This document shows, piece by piece, positions 1-7,501 of a DNA stretch of 64,000 nt (within the stretch, counting starts at the first letter, position 1; every line of letters starts with the position of its first letter). A program made the position numbers and the translations under genes. This DNA is from Hymenobacter sp. DG25B. Lineage in GTDB: Bacteria > Bacteroidota > Bacteroidia > Cytophagales > Hymenobacteraceae. Where the stretch lies: assembly GCF_000801315.1 (NCBI RefSeq), contig NZ_CP010054.1, forward strand, positions 62,001 through 126,000. Reading direction: 5' to 3'. Below the pieces are notes generated by a model. The model saw only the letters and a program-made list of their open reading frames with translations. It did no database searches and was not told where the DNA came from.

Positions 1-513
1 GCTGGCGCCCACGCCCTGGCAGGCCGAGGCCACCCACGGCTTGCCCTTGGCATCCTTGGTAAACACCAGCCCCCCATCCCAGGGCGCTTTCTTGGCCACG
101 GTGGGTTTCCCCGAGTAGTACACCCGAAACTCGTCCTTAGCGCCCTGCCGGATAGCCTGCGGGAACGTCACGAACACGGCGTTGGCCTCCCGCGTGAACG
201 GCACCGACTGCCCGTGGTAGTCCACCTTTTCCACTTTCAGGTTGTCGAACAGATCAAACTGCAGCCTGGTGAAGTCCTGGGTGGCCGTGAAGCGGAACAG
301 GTTGGAGCCGCTGAGGGAGCGGTTGTCCACGTCCAGCTTCACATCCAGGTGGTAGTAATTGATGTCGTAGCAGGTGCGCAGCGGCGTGAGGGCACCGCGC
401 AAAGAATCGGCGCGGGTGAAGGTGGCTTTGGGCTGCATCAGCTGGGCCTGGGCGGCCTGGGTCAGAGTCAGGCTCAGCAGCAGAACGGGGAGCAGGAGAA
501 ATTTTCGGGTCAT
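1..513 (-). CDS. M1 family zinc aminopeptidase, N-terminal part (gene runs off the left edge)
   Basis: The 171 visible codons begin at ATG 513 with a signal peptide (MTRKFLLLPVLLLSLTLTQA, then AQA-Q cleavage context). They continue into the N-terminal beta-domain of M1 metallopeptidases: TCYDINYYHLDVKLDV, then SGSNLFRFTA, then DEFRVYYSGKP. M1 enzymes remove N-terminal amino acids from peptides; in Bacteroidota many are exported, which fits the signal peptide. The catalytic HExxH motif would lie beyond the window, so activity cannot be judged. A weak -7-like element (TACCTTGG, minus strand, 541-548) lies about 28 nt upstream of the ATG. The gene diverges from the EamA transporter. Confidence 0.85.
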   Translation of the reverse strand, partial: MTRKFLLLPVLLLSLTLTQAAQAQLMQPKATFTRADSLRGALTPLRTCYDINYYHLDVKLDVDNRSLSGSNLFRFTATQDFTRLQFDLFDNLKVEKVDYHGQSVPFTREANAVFVTFPQAIRQGAKDEFRVYYSGKPTVAKKAPWDGGLVFTKDAKGKPWVASACQGVGAS

Positions 514-653
514 AAAAAGGGCGAGGGTGCGGAACGAGGCCCAAGGTAAGGCTTCCGTTAAAGACCTCAACCAGACGCCTGCGTTGCCGCACTTGCCGGG
601 GCCGATTCTGAAAATCAGCAAGATTCCGGCGCAACCCGCCGGGTATTCTGGTG

Positions 654-661
654 TAGGTTTG
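654..661 (+). promoter_or_regulatory. -7 promoter element for the EamA transporter gene
   Basis: TAGGTTTG matches the Bacteroidota -7 consensus TAnnTTTG exactly. It would start transcription near 668, about 16 nt before the ATG at 684. No clear -33 TTTG is visible. Confidence 0.5.
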
Positions 662-683
662 CGCTGAACTCAGTACTTCCGTT

Positions 684-1625
684 ATGTCTCGTCCGGCTCG
701 CGCCTCCTTTCTACTGGCTTTTGCCGCTCTTTATATCATCTGGGGGTCTACCTATCTGGGCATCCGCTTCGCTATTGATTCCATTCCGCCCCTGCTGATG
801 GCCGGCACGCGCTATGCCCTGGCCGGCGCGCTGCTCTACAGCTTTATGCGGCTGCGCGGCGCCCCGGCGCCCACCGCCCAAGGCTGGCTGCACGCAGTGG
901 TTATCGGGGTGTGTCTGCTGGGCTTCGGCAATGGTGGCGTAACCCTGGGCGAGCAGTATATTCCTACGGGGCTGGCGGCGCTGCTGGTAGCCACGGTACC
1001 TATGTTTCTGGCCCTGCTGGGCTGGCTGAGCGGTATTTCGGCAAGGCCCACGGCCTGGGTAACGCTGGGGCTGGGCTGCGGACTGGCGGGCGTGTACCTG
1101 CTGGCGCGTACGCCCGGCGCCTCGCACGTAGCCATTCCCGGCCACGAGGGCATTGGCATTGCCTGCGTGCTCACGGCCGCGCTGGTGTGGGCCATTGGCT
1201 CGCTCTACTCCAAGAAAAAGCAGCCCGCCTCCTCCCCCTTCGTGTCGGGAGGGATGCAGATGCTGTGCGGTGGCCTGGCCATGATTGTGGTGGGCCTGTT
1301 GCGCGGCGAGGCTACGGGCTTTCACGTGGCGGCTATTACTACCAAGTCGTGGATAGCCTATGCTTACCTGGTTACGTTTGGCTCCATTGTGGCCTTCACG
1401 GCCTACATCTGGCTGCTGCGCCACGTAGAGCCCGCCTTGGCCGGCACCTATGCCTTTGTAAACCCCGTAGTGGCCGTGCTGCTGGGCTGGGCTTTTGCGG
1501 GCGAAACCCTGAATGCCCAGATGCTGGGCGGGGCCGCGCTGATTGTCATTGCCGTAGTGCTGGTGGTATTAGGTGGCCGCCGAAAGGCTCCCGCGCGTCC
1601 GCTGGAAGCTTCCCGGGTGGCCTAA
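684..1625 (+). CDS. EamA/DMT-superfamily inner-membrane transporter
   Basis: The 313-residue protein has the length and pattern of drug/metabolite transporters: about ten hydrophobic helices in two EamA repeats (roughly residues 8-140 and 155-298). The diagnostic first helix IIWGSTYLGIRFAI is at residues 18-31, and the second repeat has YLVTFGSIVAFTAYIWLL. Family members export amino acids, metabolites or drugs by secondary transport; the substrate cannot be told from sequence. The gene stands alone, divergent from the M1 peptidase and convergent with the Usp gene, with only 10 bp between the stop codons. The ATG at 684 is supported by the TAGGTTTG element just upstream. Confidence 0.88.
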   Translation: MSRPARASFLLAFAALYIIWGSTYLGIRFAIDSIPPLLMAGTRYALAGALLYSFMRLRGAPAPTAQGWLHAVVIGVCLLGFGNGGVTLGEQYIPTGLAALLVATVPMFLALLGWLSGISARPTAWVTLGLGCGLAGVYLLARTPGASHVAIPGHEGIGIACVLTAALVWAIGSLYSKKKQPASSPFVSGGMQMLCGGLAMIVVGLLRGEATGFHVAAITTKSWIAYAYLVTFGSIVAFTAYIWLLRHVEPALAGTYAFVNPVVAVLLGWAFAGETLNAQMLGGAALIVIAVVLVVLGGRRKAPARPLEASRVA

Positions 1626-1635
1626 GCCCTCTACA

Positions 1636-2550
1636 CTAGCCCAAAGTAAAGCCGGCCGCGGAAAGGGGAATAGTTGTTTGCATTTCCGGAAGGGCCATGC
1701 GGGAGGCGCAGCGGGCACAGCAGTGCACCGCGGGCGTAGCCGGATTGGCGCGCAGCAGCAGTACCGGAATCTGCTGGTGGTAGGCCAGCGTGGTGGTGTG
1801 GCAGGTATCGAAGAAGCGGCAAAGCTGAGCCTCGTCCGTGGGGGCCAGAATAAGAAGCTGGGCCTGCACGTGGGCGCAGTACTCGCTGATGCCTTCTACC
1901 ATATCATCATCTTCCAACAGCTGCACATTAACCTGCGGCCACGTCAGCTGACGGCGGCTGGCGGCTAGTGCCCGCTTAAAGCCCGCCATATTCTGGCGCT
2001 GCTCCCGGCCATACACCTGCACCAATTCCATTTGTCCGGGCAGGGCATCGGCCAGGGCCGAAAGGCGGGGCAGGGCGCTCAGGCTCAGCTGGGTGAAATC
2101 AGTGGCAAATACCAGGCGCGTAGGCAGGGGCCGCCGGCCGGGCGGCACCACCAGCACCGGGCAGCGCACCAGGGAGCTTACGCGCACGGGGTGCGTATCC
2201 GTCATGGCCTTGGCGGGGCAATGCGTGTGCTCCAGACCCATCACTACCAAATCGGCGGCGCTCTGGCTTACCACCTCCGCAATATGCTCAGGCAGGGTGC
2301 CGGCCAGAGCCCGGAAATGGTAGTGCAGGCGCCGGGCATCCTGACGCACCAGCTGCTGGTAGCGCATGCGCTCCACGTGGTTTTGCATGCGGGTGAGCAG
2401 GGCATCTTCGTCGGTGCTGGAAAGCGCGGGGCCGGGCTGGCAAAACAGCAGTACCAGGTTGGCGCGCCACCGCACAGCCAGCTTATTGGCGTAAGCCAAG
2501 GCATATTCGTCGGAGGCCGTGAGCGTCAGGGGAATGAGAATGGTTTTCAT
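1636..2550 (-). CDS. Tandem-domain universal stress protein (UspA family)
   Basis: This 304-residue cytoplasmic protein carries two Usp domains. The first starts MKTILIPLTLTASDEYALAY and ends with the nucleotide-loop-like VMGLEHTH...VRVSSLVRCPVLVVPPG. The second starts TRLVFATDFTQLSLSALPRL and ends QLLILAPTDEAQ...YHQQIPVLLL. Usp proteins respond to starvation, low oxygen and other stress. It is the last gene of the cbb3 oxidase run on this strand, 51 bp after the SafE gene; Usp genes are common companions of cbb3 clusters, so a low-oxygen role is inferred. The GxxG nucleotide signature is weak in the second domain, so ATP binding is uncertain. The C-terminal tail has three cysteines (VHCCARCAS). 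Confidence 0.87.
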   Translation of the reverse strand: MKTILIPLTLTASDEYALAYANKLAVRWRANLVLLFCQPGPALSSTDEDALLTRMQNHVERMRYQQLVRQDARRLHYHFRALAGTLPEHIAEVVSQSAADLVVMGLEHTHCPAKAMTDTHPVRVSSLVRCPVLVVPPGRRPLPTRLVFATDFTQLSLSALPRLSALADALPGQMELVQVYGREQRQNMAGFKRALAASRRQLTWPQVNVQLLEDDDMVEGISEYCAHVQAQLLILAPTDEAQLCRFFDTCHTTTLAYHQQIPVLLLRANPATPAVHCCARCASRMALPEMQTTIPLSAAGFTLG

Positions 2551-2601
2551 GGAAAAGAGAGTTCGGGCCTGAAAATCGACGAAGAGAAAGATGAAGGAAA
2601 A

Positions 2602-3336
2602 TTACCGGCACTGATGCACCGTGAGCGGCTGCGCGGCAACTGTAGTGGTAATGGCAGTAGCAGGCTGGCTGAGCGCCGGGCTTACATAAGGGATACCCAG
2701 TCCCAGCCCGCGCAGAATAAACAGAGCCGCCATAAGCGTAGCGCCCACCGGCACCGCCGCCCGCAACCGGGCGCGCCACTGCAGCGGCACCAGCCGCCCC
2801 GTTAAAGACAGCGCCAGCATCAGGGGCACTGTACCCAGCCCAAACAAAGCCATATACAGCATAGCGCCCGGCACACCCGGCGCGCTAATGGCCCCGGCCA
2901 ATGCCAGATACACCATGCCGCAGGGCAGCAGGCCATTGAGAAGGCCGGTGGTGTAGAGGGCGCGGGCGGTGGGCTGCTGGAAGTAGTAAACCAACCGATT
3001 TTTCACGGCGGCCAGCACCCGGCTCAACCCCAGCACCTCGGCCGCGCGACCGGTGTAGCGCTCCGGCACGGCCACCAGCAGCAGAATCAGCAGGCCCGAG
3101 GCAATGGACAAGCCCTGCTGCCAGCCGGCCAGGCGCAGGCTCTGGCCTGCTAGGCCGGCCAGGGCCCCCAGCAGGGTGTAAGTAGTTACGCGGCCCAGGT
3201 TGTAAAGCACCCGGCCCCGCACATAGCGCCAGCCCACCGGGTTGTTCTGGCCCGGCAGCGCCAGCGCAATAGCTCCGCACATGCCCACGCAGTGAAAGCT
3301 ACCCAGCAACCCGAATAAGAAACCAGCCCAGAGCAT
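2602..3336 (-). CDS. SafE/TauE-like membrane protein of the cbb3 oxidase cluster
   Basis: The 244-residue polytopic membrane protein (about six to seven helices) opens with MLWAGFLFGLLGSFHCVGMC. FHCVGMCG is the hallmark of the sulfite exporter TauE/SafE-like proteins found in cbb3 clusters. Proteins of this kind are thought to help oxidase maturation, probably in copper or thiol handling across the membrane; the sulfite-export name is only a family label. The His-Cys-x-Gly-x-Cys motif could bind metal, which is inference. It lies 44 bp downstream of the lipoprotein gene in the same operon-like run. Confidence 0.82.
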   Translation of the reverse strand: MLWAGFLFGLLGSFHCVGMCGAIALALPGQNNPVGWRYVRGRVLYNLGRVTTYTLLGALAGLAGQSLRLAGWQQGLSIASGLLILLLVAVPERYTGRAAEVLGLSRVLAAVKNRLVYYFQQPTARALYTTGLLNGLLPCGMVYLALAGAISAPGVPGAMLYMALFGLGTVPLMLALSLTGRLVPLQWRARLRAAVPVGATLMAALFILRGLGLGIPYVSPALSQPATAITTTVAAQPLTVHQCR

Positions 3337-3380
3337 GACGAAGAGAGAAACCTGTTATAAAAACGCTGCGGCGAAGCTGC

Positions 3381-4061
3381 TTACTTGGGGCAGGCGCCGC
3401 GCATATCAATGAACACCAGCCGCCAGCGCCCACCAGCCCCCGCCGATTTGGAGAAGTGATACTGGTAGCCGGTGCGCGTTTGCAGCACCGAGCCCATAGC
3501 CCGCCCCTGCGCGGCCTGGCCCTGCTGCCGGGTGCCCCCCTTAATGGCGGCCTGCGGCCAGAAGTTAAGCGCCCGAAAACCCGTGGCCGATGCGCTAAAG
3601 CAGCCTTCGGCGGGGAAGGTGCCGGCCGGGCAGCTGGCGGTGGGTAGTTTGGTAACCGCCGTGGGCGCGGCACAGGTCATTAGCGTTTTTTCCAGGTTGA
3701 AAAGCGGCTGCTGTTCCTGGCTGCGGAAGTTGCTCACATTGGCCACCCGGGTGACCAACGGCGTGTTGCCGGCCTTTTCCAGAATCCAGAGGCCATATTC
3801 GGGGTCCATTAGCTGGTTCAGCACCTGGGCATCGTGGCCGCGCAGTGCGCCGTCCAGCATCAGCCAGGCCCCGGTTAGGGAGGTGTCCGAGGGCATCACG
3901 GCGTTTTCGGTTTTAGCCGCGGCCGGATCGGGTTTGGCCGGCCGGGACGGCAGTACCTTCACCGTTGCCGGACCGGTGGGCTGGTCGGGCATGCCGTTAG
4001 GATTCTTGACATCTCCGCAGGAAGCCAGCAACAGACCCAGAACAGGAAGAAGGCGTTTCAT
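3381..4061 (-). CDS. Putative lipoprotein encoded inside the cbb3 oxidase operon, function unknown
   Basis: The likely start is ATG 4061, giving 226 residues that begin MKRLLPVLGLLLASCGD, a lipobox with Cys at residue 15. An upstream in-frame ATG (4187) would add 42 residues without a signal sequence and is rejected. After a Pro-rich linker the mature protein contains GAWLMLDGALRGHDAQVLNQ and several cysteines (MTCAAPTAV, ASCPAGTF, EGCFSAS, RGACPK). I recognise no family. It sits between ccoH (85 bp) and the SafE gene (44 bp) on the same strand. That placement, outer-envelope location and multiple Cys suggest an accessory in oxidase assembly or heme/copper delivery, but this is context only. 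Confidence 0.72.
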   Translation of the reverse strand: MKRLLPVLGLLLASCGDVKNPNGMPDQPTGPATVKVLPSRPAKPDPAAAKTENAVMPSDTSLTGAWLMLDGALRGHDAQVLNQLMDPEYGLWILEKAGNTPLVTRVANVSNFRSQEQQPLFNLEKTLMTCAAPTAVTKLPTASCPAGTFPAEGCFSASATGFRALNFWPQAAIKGGTRQQGQAAQGRAMGSVLQTRTGYQYHFSKSAGAGGRWRLVFIDMRGACPK

Positions 4062-4146
4062 AAGCAGGACGTGAGCGGCGCGGCCCGGTGGGCCGCCTAT
4101 AAGGAACAGGGGCTTCCGCGGATTAAGCGGCAAAGCCAGGAAGTGG

Positions 4147-4617
4147 TCAGATGGAAAGCTCCTTCTCCAGGAAATACTGCTGGCCACCGGCCGTAAACTC
4201 TACCCGCAGCCGCCACAGACCGGGTTGCAGCTTACTGGTGCTCAGCTGCTGCCGTGCCGGCTTGCCCGCGGGCGTGAAGGGCAGCTTAAAATCCAGCTTC
4301 TGATCGGAAGGCCGGAAGAAGTGCAGCGTGCCCTGCACCGTTTGCCTGGCCAAAGCCTCCGGCAGCTGCAGCGTGATGCGCTGGGTAGCGGCATCGTAGG
4401 CCACCTGCACCGGCGCGGGCAAAGCCGCCGTGCGCGCTACTGACTCCATGCGCTGCTGGTAGGCCAGCTCCTGCTGGTAGTAGTCGGTGCTGACCAGGTC
4501 TACCTGCGTGCGCATGGCCTGCTGCACCATGTAGCCAATGTAGCCGGCAAACAGCACGAAGGCCGCAATAATAGCGTAGGGCCAGAGGGTGCGTTTTTGA
4601 GGGGCGGGAGTAACCAT
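4147..4617 (-). CDS. ccoH: FixH/CcoH family cbb3 oxidase assembly protein
   Basis: The 156-residue protein has one N-terminal membrane anchor (LWPYAIIAAFVLFAGYIGYM, residues 11-30). After it comes the family signature VDLVSTDYYQQELAYQQRM and a periplasmic beta-sandwich domain ending FTAGGQQYFLEKELSI. CcoH/FixH is needed for stable cbb3 oxidase assembly and is proposed to act with the CcoI copper ATPase. It lies 41 bp downstream of ccoG, the canonical gene order. Length is typical. Confidence 0.9.
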   Translation of the reverse strand: MVTPAPQKRTLWPYAIIAAFVLFAGYIGYMVQQAMRTQVDLVSTDYYQQELAYQQRMESVARTAALPAPVQVAYDAATQRITLQLPEALARQTVQGTLHFFRPSDQKLDFKLPFTPAGKPARQQLSTSKLQPGLWRLRVEFTAGGQQYFLEKELSI

Positions 4618-4658
4618 GATATACTGGAATGAGAATCGTCGGAGAAGCAGGGGCTCCG

Positions 4659-6068
4659 CTACTGCGGCGGGCCCAGAAATTTGGTATTGGTTTCCGTAAT
4701 CAGCTTGTCGCCGCTAAACACCCCGATGCGGATTTTCTGGTTGGTGGCGTGCAGCGCCGACTTCGGCAGCTCGGCAAAAAACACGCCTTCCGTCAGGCCC
4801 TGGGCCGGCAGCGTGAGGCCATCTTTGCCCACCAGAGAAATAGTACCGCCGGCGGGTTCCAGCACCTTCAGAGTGATGGGGTACGGATGGTTGGTTTTGT
4901 TGATGACGGAGATATTGTACAGGTTGGAAATAGTGCCCCGCTCCGTTTTCTGGAACAGCTGGCCCGGCGTGCGGAGCACCGTGGCCTGCACGTTGGAGCG
5001 CGACACCAGCAGGAACGTGAGGCCCATCAGCAACACTACCAGCACCGCCGAAAGGGCTTTCATGCGGCCGGTGAGGCGGAACCTGGTGCCGTTGGCAATG
5101 TCGTTTTCCGAGGCATGGCGGATCAGCCCTTTCGGCAGATCAATCATGGCCATGATGTTGTTGCAGGCATCGATGCAGGCCGTGCAGTTAGTGCATTCCA
5201 GCTGCTGGGCGCCGTTGCGGATATCAATGCCGGTGGGGCAAACCTGCACGCACTGGTAGCAGTCGATACAGTCGCCGGCGGTGCGCTCCTGGTTTTTGCG
5301 CAGCTTCTCGCGGGGCTCGCCGCGCTTGTAGTCATAGGCTACTACCAGGCTGTCTTTATCAAGTAGCACGCCCTGCAGGCGGCCGTAGGGGCAGGCAATG
5401 GTGCACACCTGCTCCCGAAACTTGGCAAACACCGCGTAAAAAACGCCCGTGAACACCACCATGGAGGCCAGGCCGCCCAGGTGCGCCGTCAGCGGATCGG
5501 TAATGATCTTCACCAGCGCATCAGACCCAATAATGTAGGCCAGGAAGGTGTTGGCAATCAGAAACGAAATCAGCAGAAACAGCGCGTGCTTGGTGGTTTT
5601 GCGCCAGATTTTATTCCAGGTCCAGTCGGCGCGGTCCAGGGCTTTCTGCTGGGGTGCGTCGCCTTCAATCCAGTACTCTATGCGGCGGAAAACAAACTCC
5701 AGAAAGATAGTTTGGGGGCACACCCAGCCGCAGAAAATGCGGCCGTACACTATCGTAAACAGAATAATGAACAGCAGGAATGCCAGCGCGCCCACCAGCA
5801 GAATAAAGAAATCCTGGGGCCAGAAGATCTGTCCGAAGATGATGAACTTCCGCTCGGGCAGGTTCAGCATCAGCAGCGGCAGCTCCTGAAAGCGCAGCCA
5901 GGGGCCCACAAACAGCAGGGCCAGCAGGGCGTAGCTAATCCACTTGCGGGCGCGGTACAGCGGGCCGCTGGGCTTCTTCGGATACAGCCACACACGCTTG
6001 CCCTCCGCATCTACCGTGGAGATGGTGTCGCGAAAGTCGTCGTTGGGTTGAAAAGTGGTAACGGACAT
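4659..6068 (-). CDS. ccoG: CcoG, polyferredoxin-type cbb3 oxidase accessory protein
   Basis: With the start at ATG 6068 (MSVTTFQPNDDFRDTIST) the product is 469 residues, the usual CcoG length. An ATG at 6320 in the same frame would overlap ccoP and is rejected. The protein has N-terminal membrane helices with the NapH/CcoG motif FCGWVCPQTIFLEFVFRRIE. Two 4Fe-4S cluster motifs follow (CIDCYQCVQVCPTGIDI and CTNCTACIDACN). The C-terminal IgG-like periplasmic domain contains YNISVINKTNHPYPITLKVL. CcoG has been shown in other bacteria to reduce Cu(II) for insertion into the cbb3 catalytic centre. It lies between ccoP (70 bp gap) and ccoH. Confidence 0.94.
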   Translation of the reverse strand: MSVTTFQPNDDFRDTISTVDAEGKRVWLYPKKPSGPLYRARKWISYALLALLFVGPWLRFQELPLLMLNLPERKFIIFGQIFWPQDFFILLVGALAFLLFIILFTIVYGRIFCGWVCPQTIFLEFVFRRIEYWIEGDAPQQKALDRADWTWNKIWRKTTKHALFLLISFLIANTFLAYIIGSDALVKIITDPLTAHLGGLASMVVFTGVFYAVFAKFREQVCTIACPYGRLQGVLLDKDSLVVAYDYKRGEPREKLRKNQERTAGDCIDCYQCVQVCPTGIDIRNGAQQLECTNCTACIDACNNIMAMIDLPKGLIRHASENDIANGTRFRLTGRMKALSAVLVVLLMGLTFLLVSRSNVQATVLRTPGQLFQKTERGTISNLYNISVINKTNHPYPITLKVLEPAGGTISLVGKDGLTLPAQGLTEGVFFAELPKSALHATNQKIRIGVFSGDKLITETNTKFLGPPQ

Positions 6069-6138
6069 AGCGGGTGGCGCGGGCTTATGGCAGCAGCGCC
6101 TGAACGGTGAGAAACGAATGCGGACGGAGCAGCCCGGA

Positions 6139-7008
6139 TTAAAGCTCTTTTTCGCCCTGGGGCTCTTTAGCGTTGGCGGGTTTCGAACCTTTGAGGCTCT
6201 CGATGTAAGAAGACACCTGCAGAATCTGCTTGCTGGCCAGCTTACCCTTCCAGGCCACCATGCCTTTGCTGGTGACGCCGAACTTGATGGTCTTGTACAC
6301 GTGGTTGATGTCGCCGCCATGCAGCCAGTATTCGTCGGTCAGGTTGGGGCCTACTTTGCCCTCGGCATTGGGGCCGTGGCAGGGCGCGCAGTTAGTGGCG
6401 AAGATGGTTTTACCGGCATCCAGATCGGCCGGAGTTTTCAGGGCTGTGTAGGTGGTCAGCTTGTTGGGGTCGTCGTTGTCGGCGGATACCAGCAGCGTGG
6501 CCTGGCGCATTTCGGTTTCGTACTCGGCCAGCTGCAGCTGCCCGGCATTGGCCACGTGGTAGTAGCCCATATAGGCCACGGCAAACAGAATAGTCACGTA
6601 GAAGCCGTATTTCCACCACGGCGGCAGGTCGTTGTCGAACTCCGTGATGCCGTCGTAGTCGTGGCCCATCAGCTCGTCCTTGTTCTTGCCCACTACCAGG
6701 GCCGTGTCGCCGATGAGCAGGCCTACTACTTTGCCGCTCCAGGTGTCGTGCACGGTGGGCAGCTCGTAGAGCTTGCGCAGCTGGGGCTTCATCTTCACTA
6801 CTATCATCGTGAAGAGCAGCACAAACACCAGGAGCACCAGCAGCAGCGTGCTCAGCAAAAACCAGAACAGCATCACCTGCGTGTCGGGTCCGGCAGGTTT
6901 GGCCGGAGCGGCCGCCGCTTCGGCCGGAGCCTGCGCCAGGGCTGTGCCGGCCTGCAGCAGCAGAGCAGCGGCCAGGGGCCAGCGGGAAGTCAGTTTAGAA
7001 GTTATCAT
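6139..7008 (-). CDS. ccoP: CcoP, cbb3 oxidase cytochrome c subunit with a single heme c motif
   Basis: The 289-residue protein starts at ATG 7008, overlapping the stop of the upstream small gene by 4 bp (ATGA). It has a signal-like N terminus, a membrane helix near residues 45-70, and the cbb3 N-terminal domain (GHDYDGITEFDNDLPPWWKY). One cytochrome c domain follows with CAPCH and a Met ligand region SKGMVAW. Textbook CcoP has two CxxCH motifs; only one is present here over a normal length, so this is a mono-heme form. It passes electrons from soluble donors toward the CcoO heme and CcoN active site. The C terminus is Lys/Glu-rich. Confidence 0.92.
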   Translation of the reverse strand: MITSKLTSRWPLAAALLLQAGTALAQAPAEAAAAPAKPAGPDTQVMLFWFLLSTLLLVLLVFVLLFTMIVVKMKPQLRKLYELPTVHDTWSGKVVGLLIGDTALVVGKNKDELMGHDYDGITEFDNDLPPWWKYGFYVTILFAVAYMGYYHVANAGQLQLAEYETEMRQATLLVSADNDDPNKLTTYTALKTPADLDAGKTIFATNCAPCHGPNAEGKVGPNLTDEYWLHGGDINHVYKTIKFGVTSKGMVAWKGKLASKQILQVSSYIESLKGSKPANAKEPQGEKEL

Positions 7009-7268
7009 ATAGATGCTCCTTTCTCAGTGGAGTTGTTTTGATCGTGGCTGGCAGCGTCCTGCGATATGGGGTGATGTTGAATGGCCGCTGCGGCCGAGGC
7101 GCCCGTAACCAGGGTAACTATCAGGACGATGCCCAGAATGCCCAGCAGCAGCCAGAACAGAATGCTGGAGCCAGAGGTAGCGGGGGCCGCGGCGGGCGTT
7201 TGCGCGGCGGCTAAGTAGCCGGTGAGCAGGCCGGTGGCCGTCAGCAGCACAGTGCGTTTAGCTAACAT
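7005..7268 (-). CDS. Small membrane protein between ccoQ and ccoP, candidate oxidase subunit
   Basis: The 87-residue product has a cleavable signal (MLAKRTVLLTATGLLTGYLA, then AAQ), an Ala/Pro/Thr stretch, one membrane helix (SILFWLLLGILGIVLIVTLV, about residues 35-54) and a polar C-terminal tail. It overlaps ccoQ by 7 bp and ccoP by 4 bp, which implies translational coupling and fixed stoichiometry. Its architecture mirrors the first 70 residues of CcoP (signal, Ala/Pro linker, LFW-type helix), so it may be a detached relative of the CcoP anchor or a CcoM/CcoH-like small subunit. No named family is recognised; the function is inferred from position only. Confidence 0.72.
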   Translation of the reverse strand: MLAKRTVLLTATGLLTGYLAAAQTPAAAPATSGSSILFWLLLGILGIVLIVTLVTGASAAAAIQHHPISQDAASHDQNNSTEKGASI

Positions 7269-7465
7269 AGCGCGTCAGATTCTGCGTGAGTGGCCGGGGC
7301 TTCATCGTCGCCGAGCAGGGGCATCAGGCTCATGGTGTGCAGGTGCTGGCGGTTGGCGATAACCACCCAAATCAGCAGCCCCAGGAAGAAGAGGAAGAAG
7401 ATGACAAAGGAGATAAGCGGGTATATCTCAATGCCAGTGATGGATTCCAAAACATTCTTGTACAT
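7262..7465 (-). CDS. ccoQ: CcoQ/FixQ-type small cbb3 oxidase subunit
   Basis: The 67-residue protein has one membrane helix (LISFVIFFLFFLGLLIWVV, about residues 17-35) followed by a short cytoplasmic tail. That is the size and topology of CcoQ, the small subunit that stabilises the cbb3 complex. It lies 36 bp downstream of ccoNO and overlaps the next gene by 7 bp. Sequence conservation in this family is low, so the name rests mainly on length, topology and position. Confidence 0.8.
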   Translation of the reverse strand: MYKNVLESITGIEIYPLISFVIFFLFFLGLLIWVVIANRQHLHTMSLMPLLGDDEAPATHAESDALC

Positions 7466-7501
7466 AGCGGTAGTGCAGTTTGAAGGAGTGGATGCCGAAC
7501 T

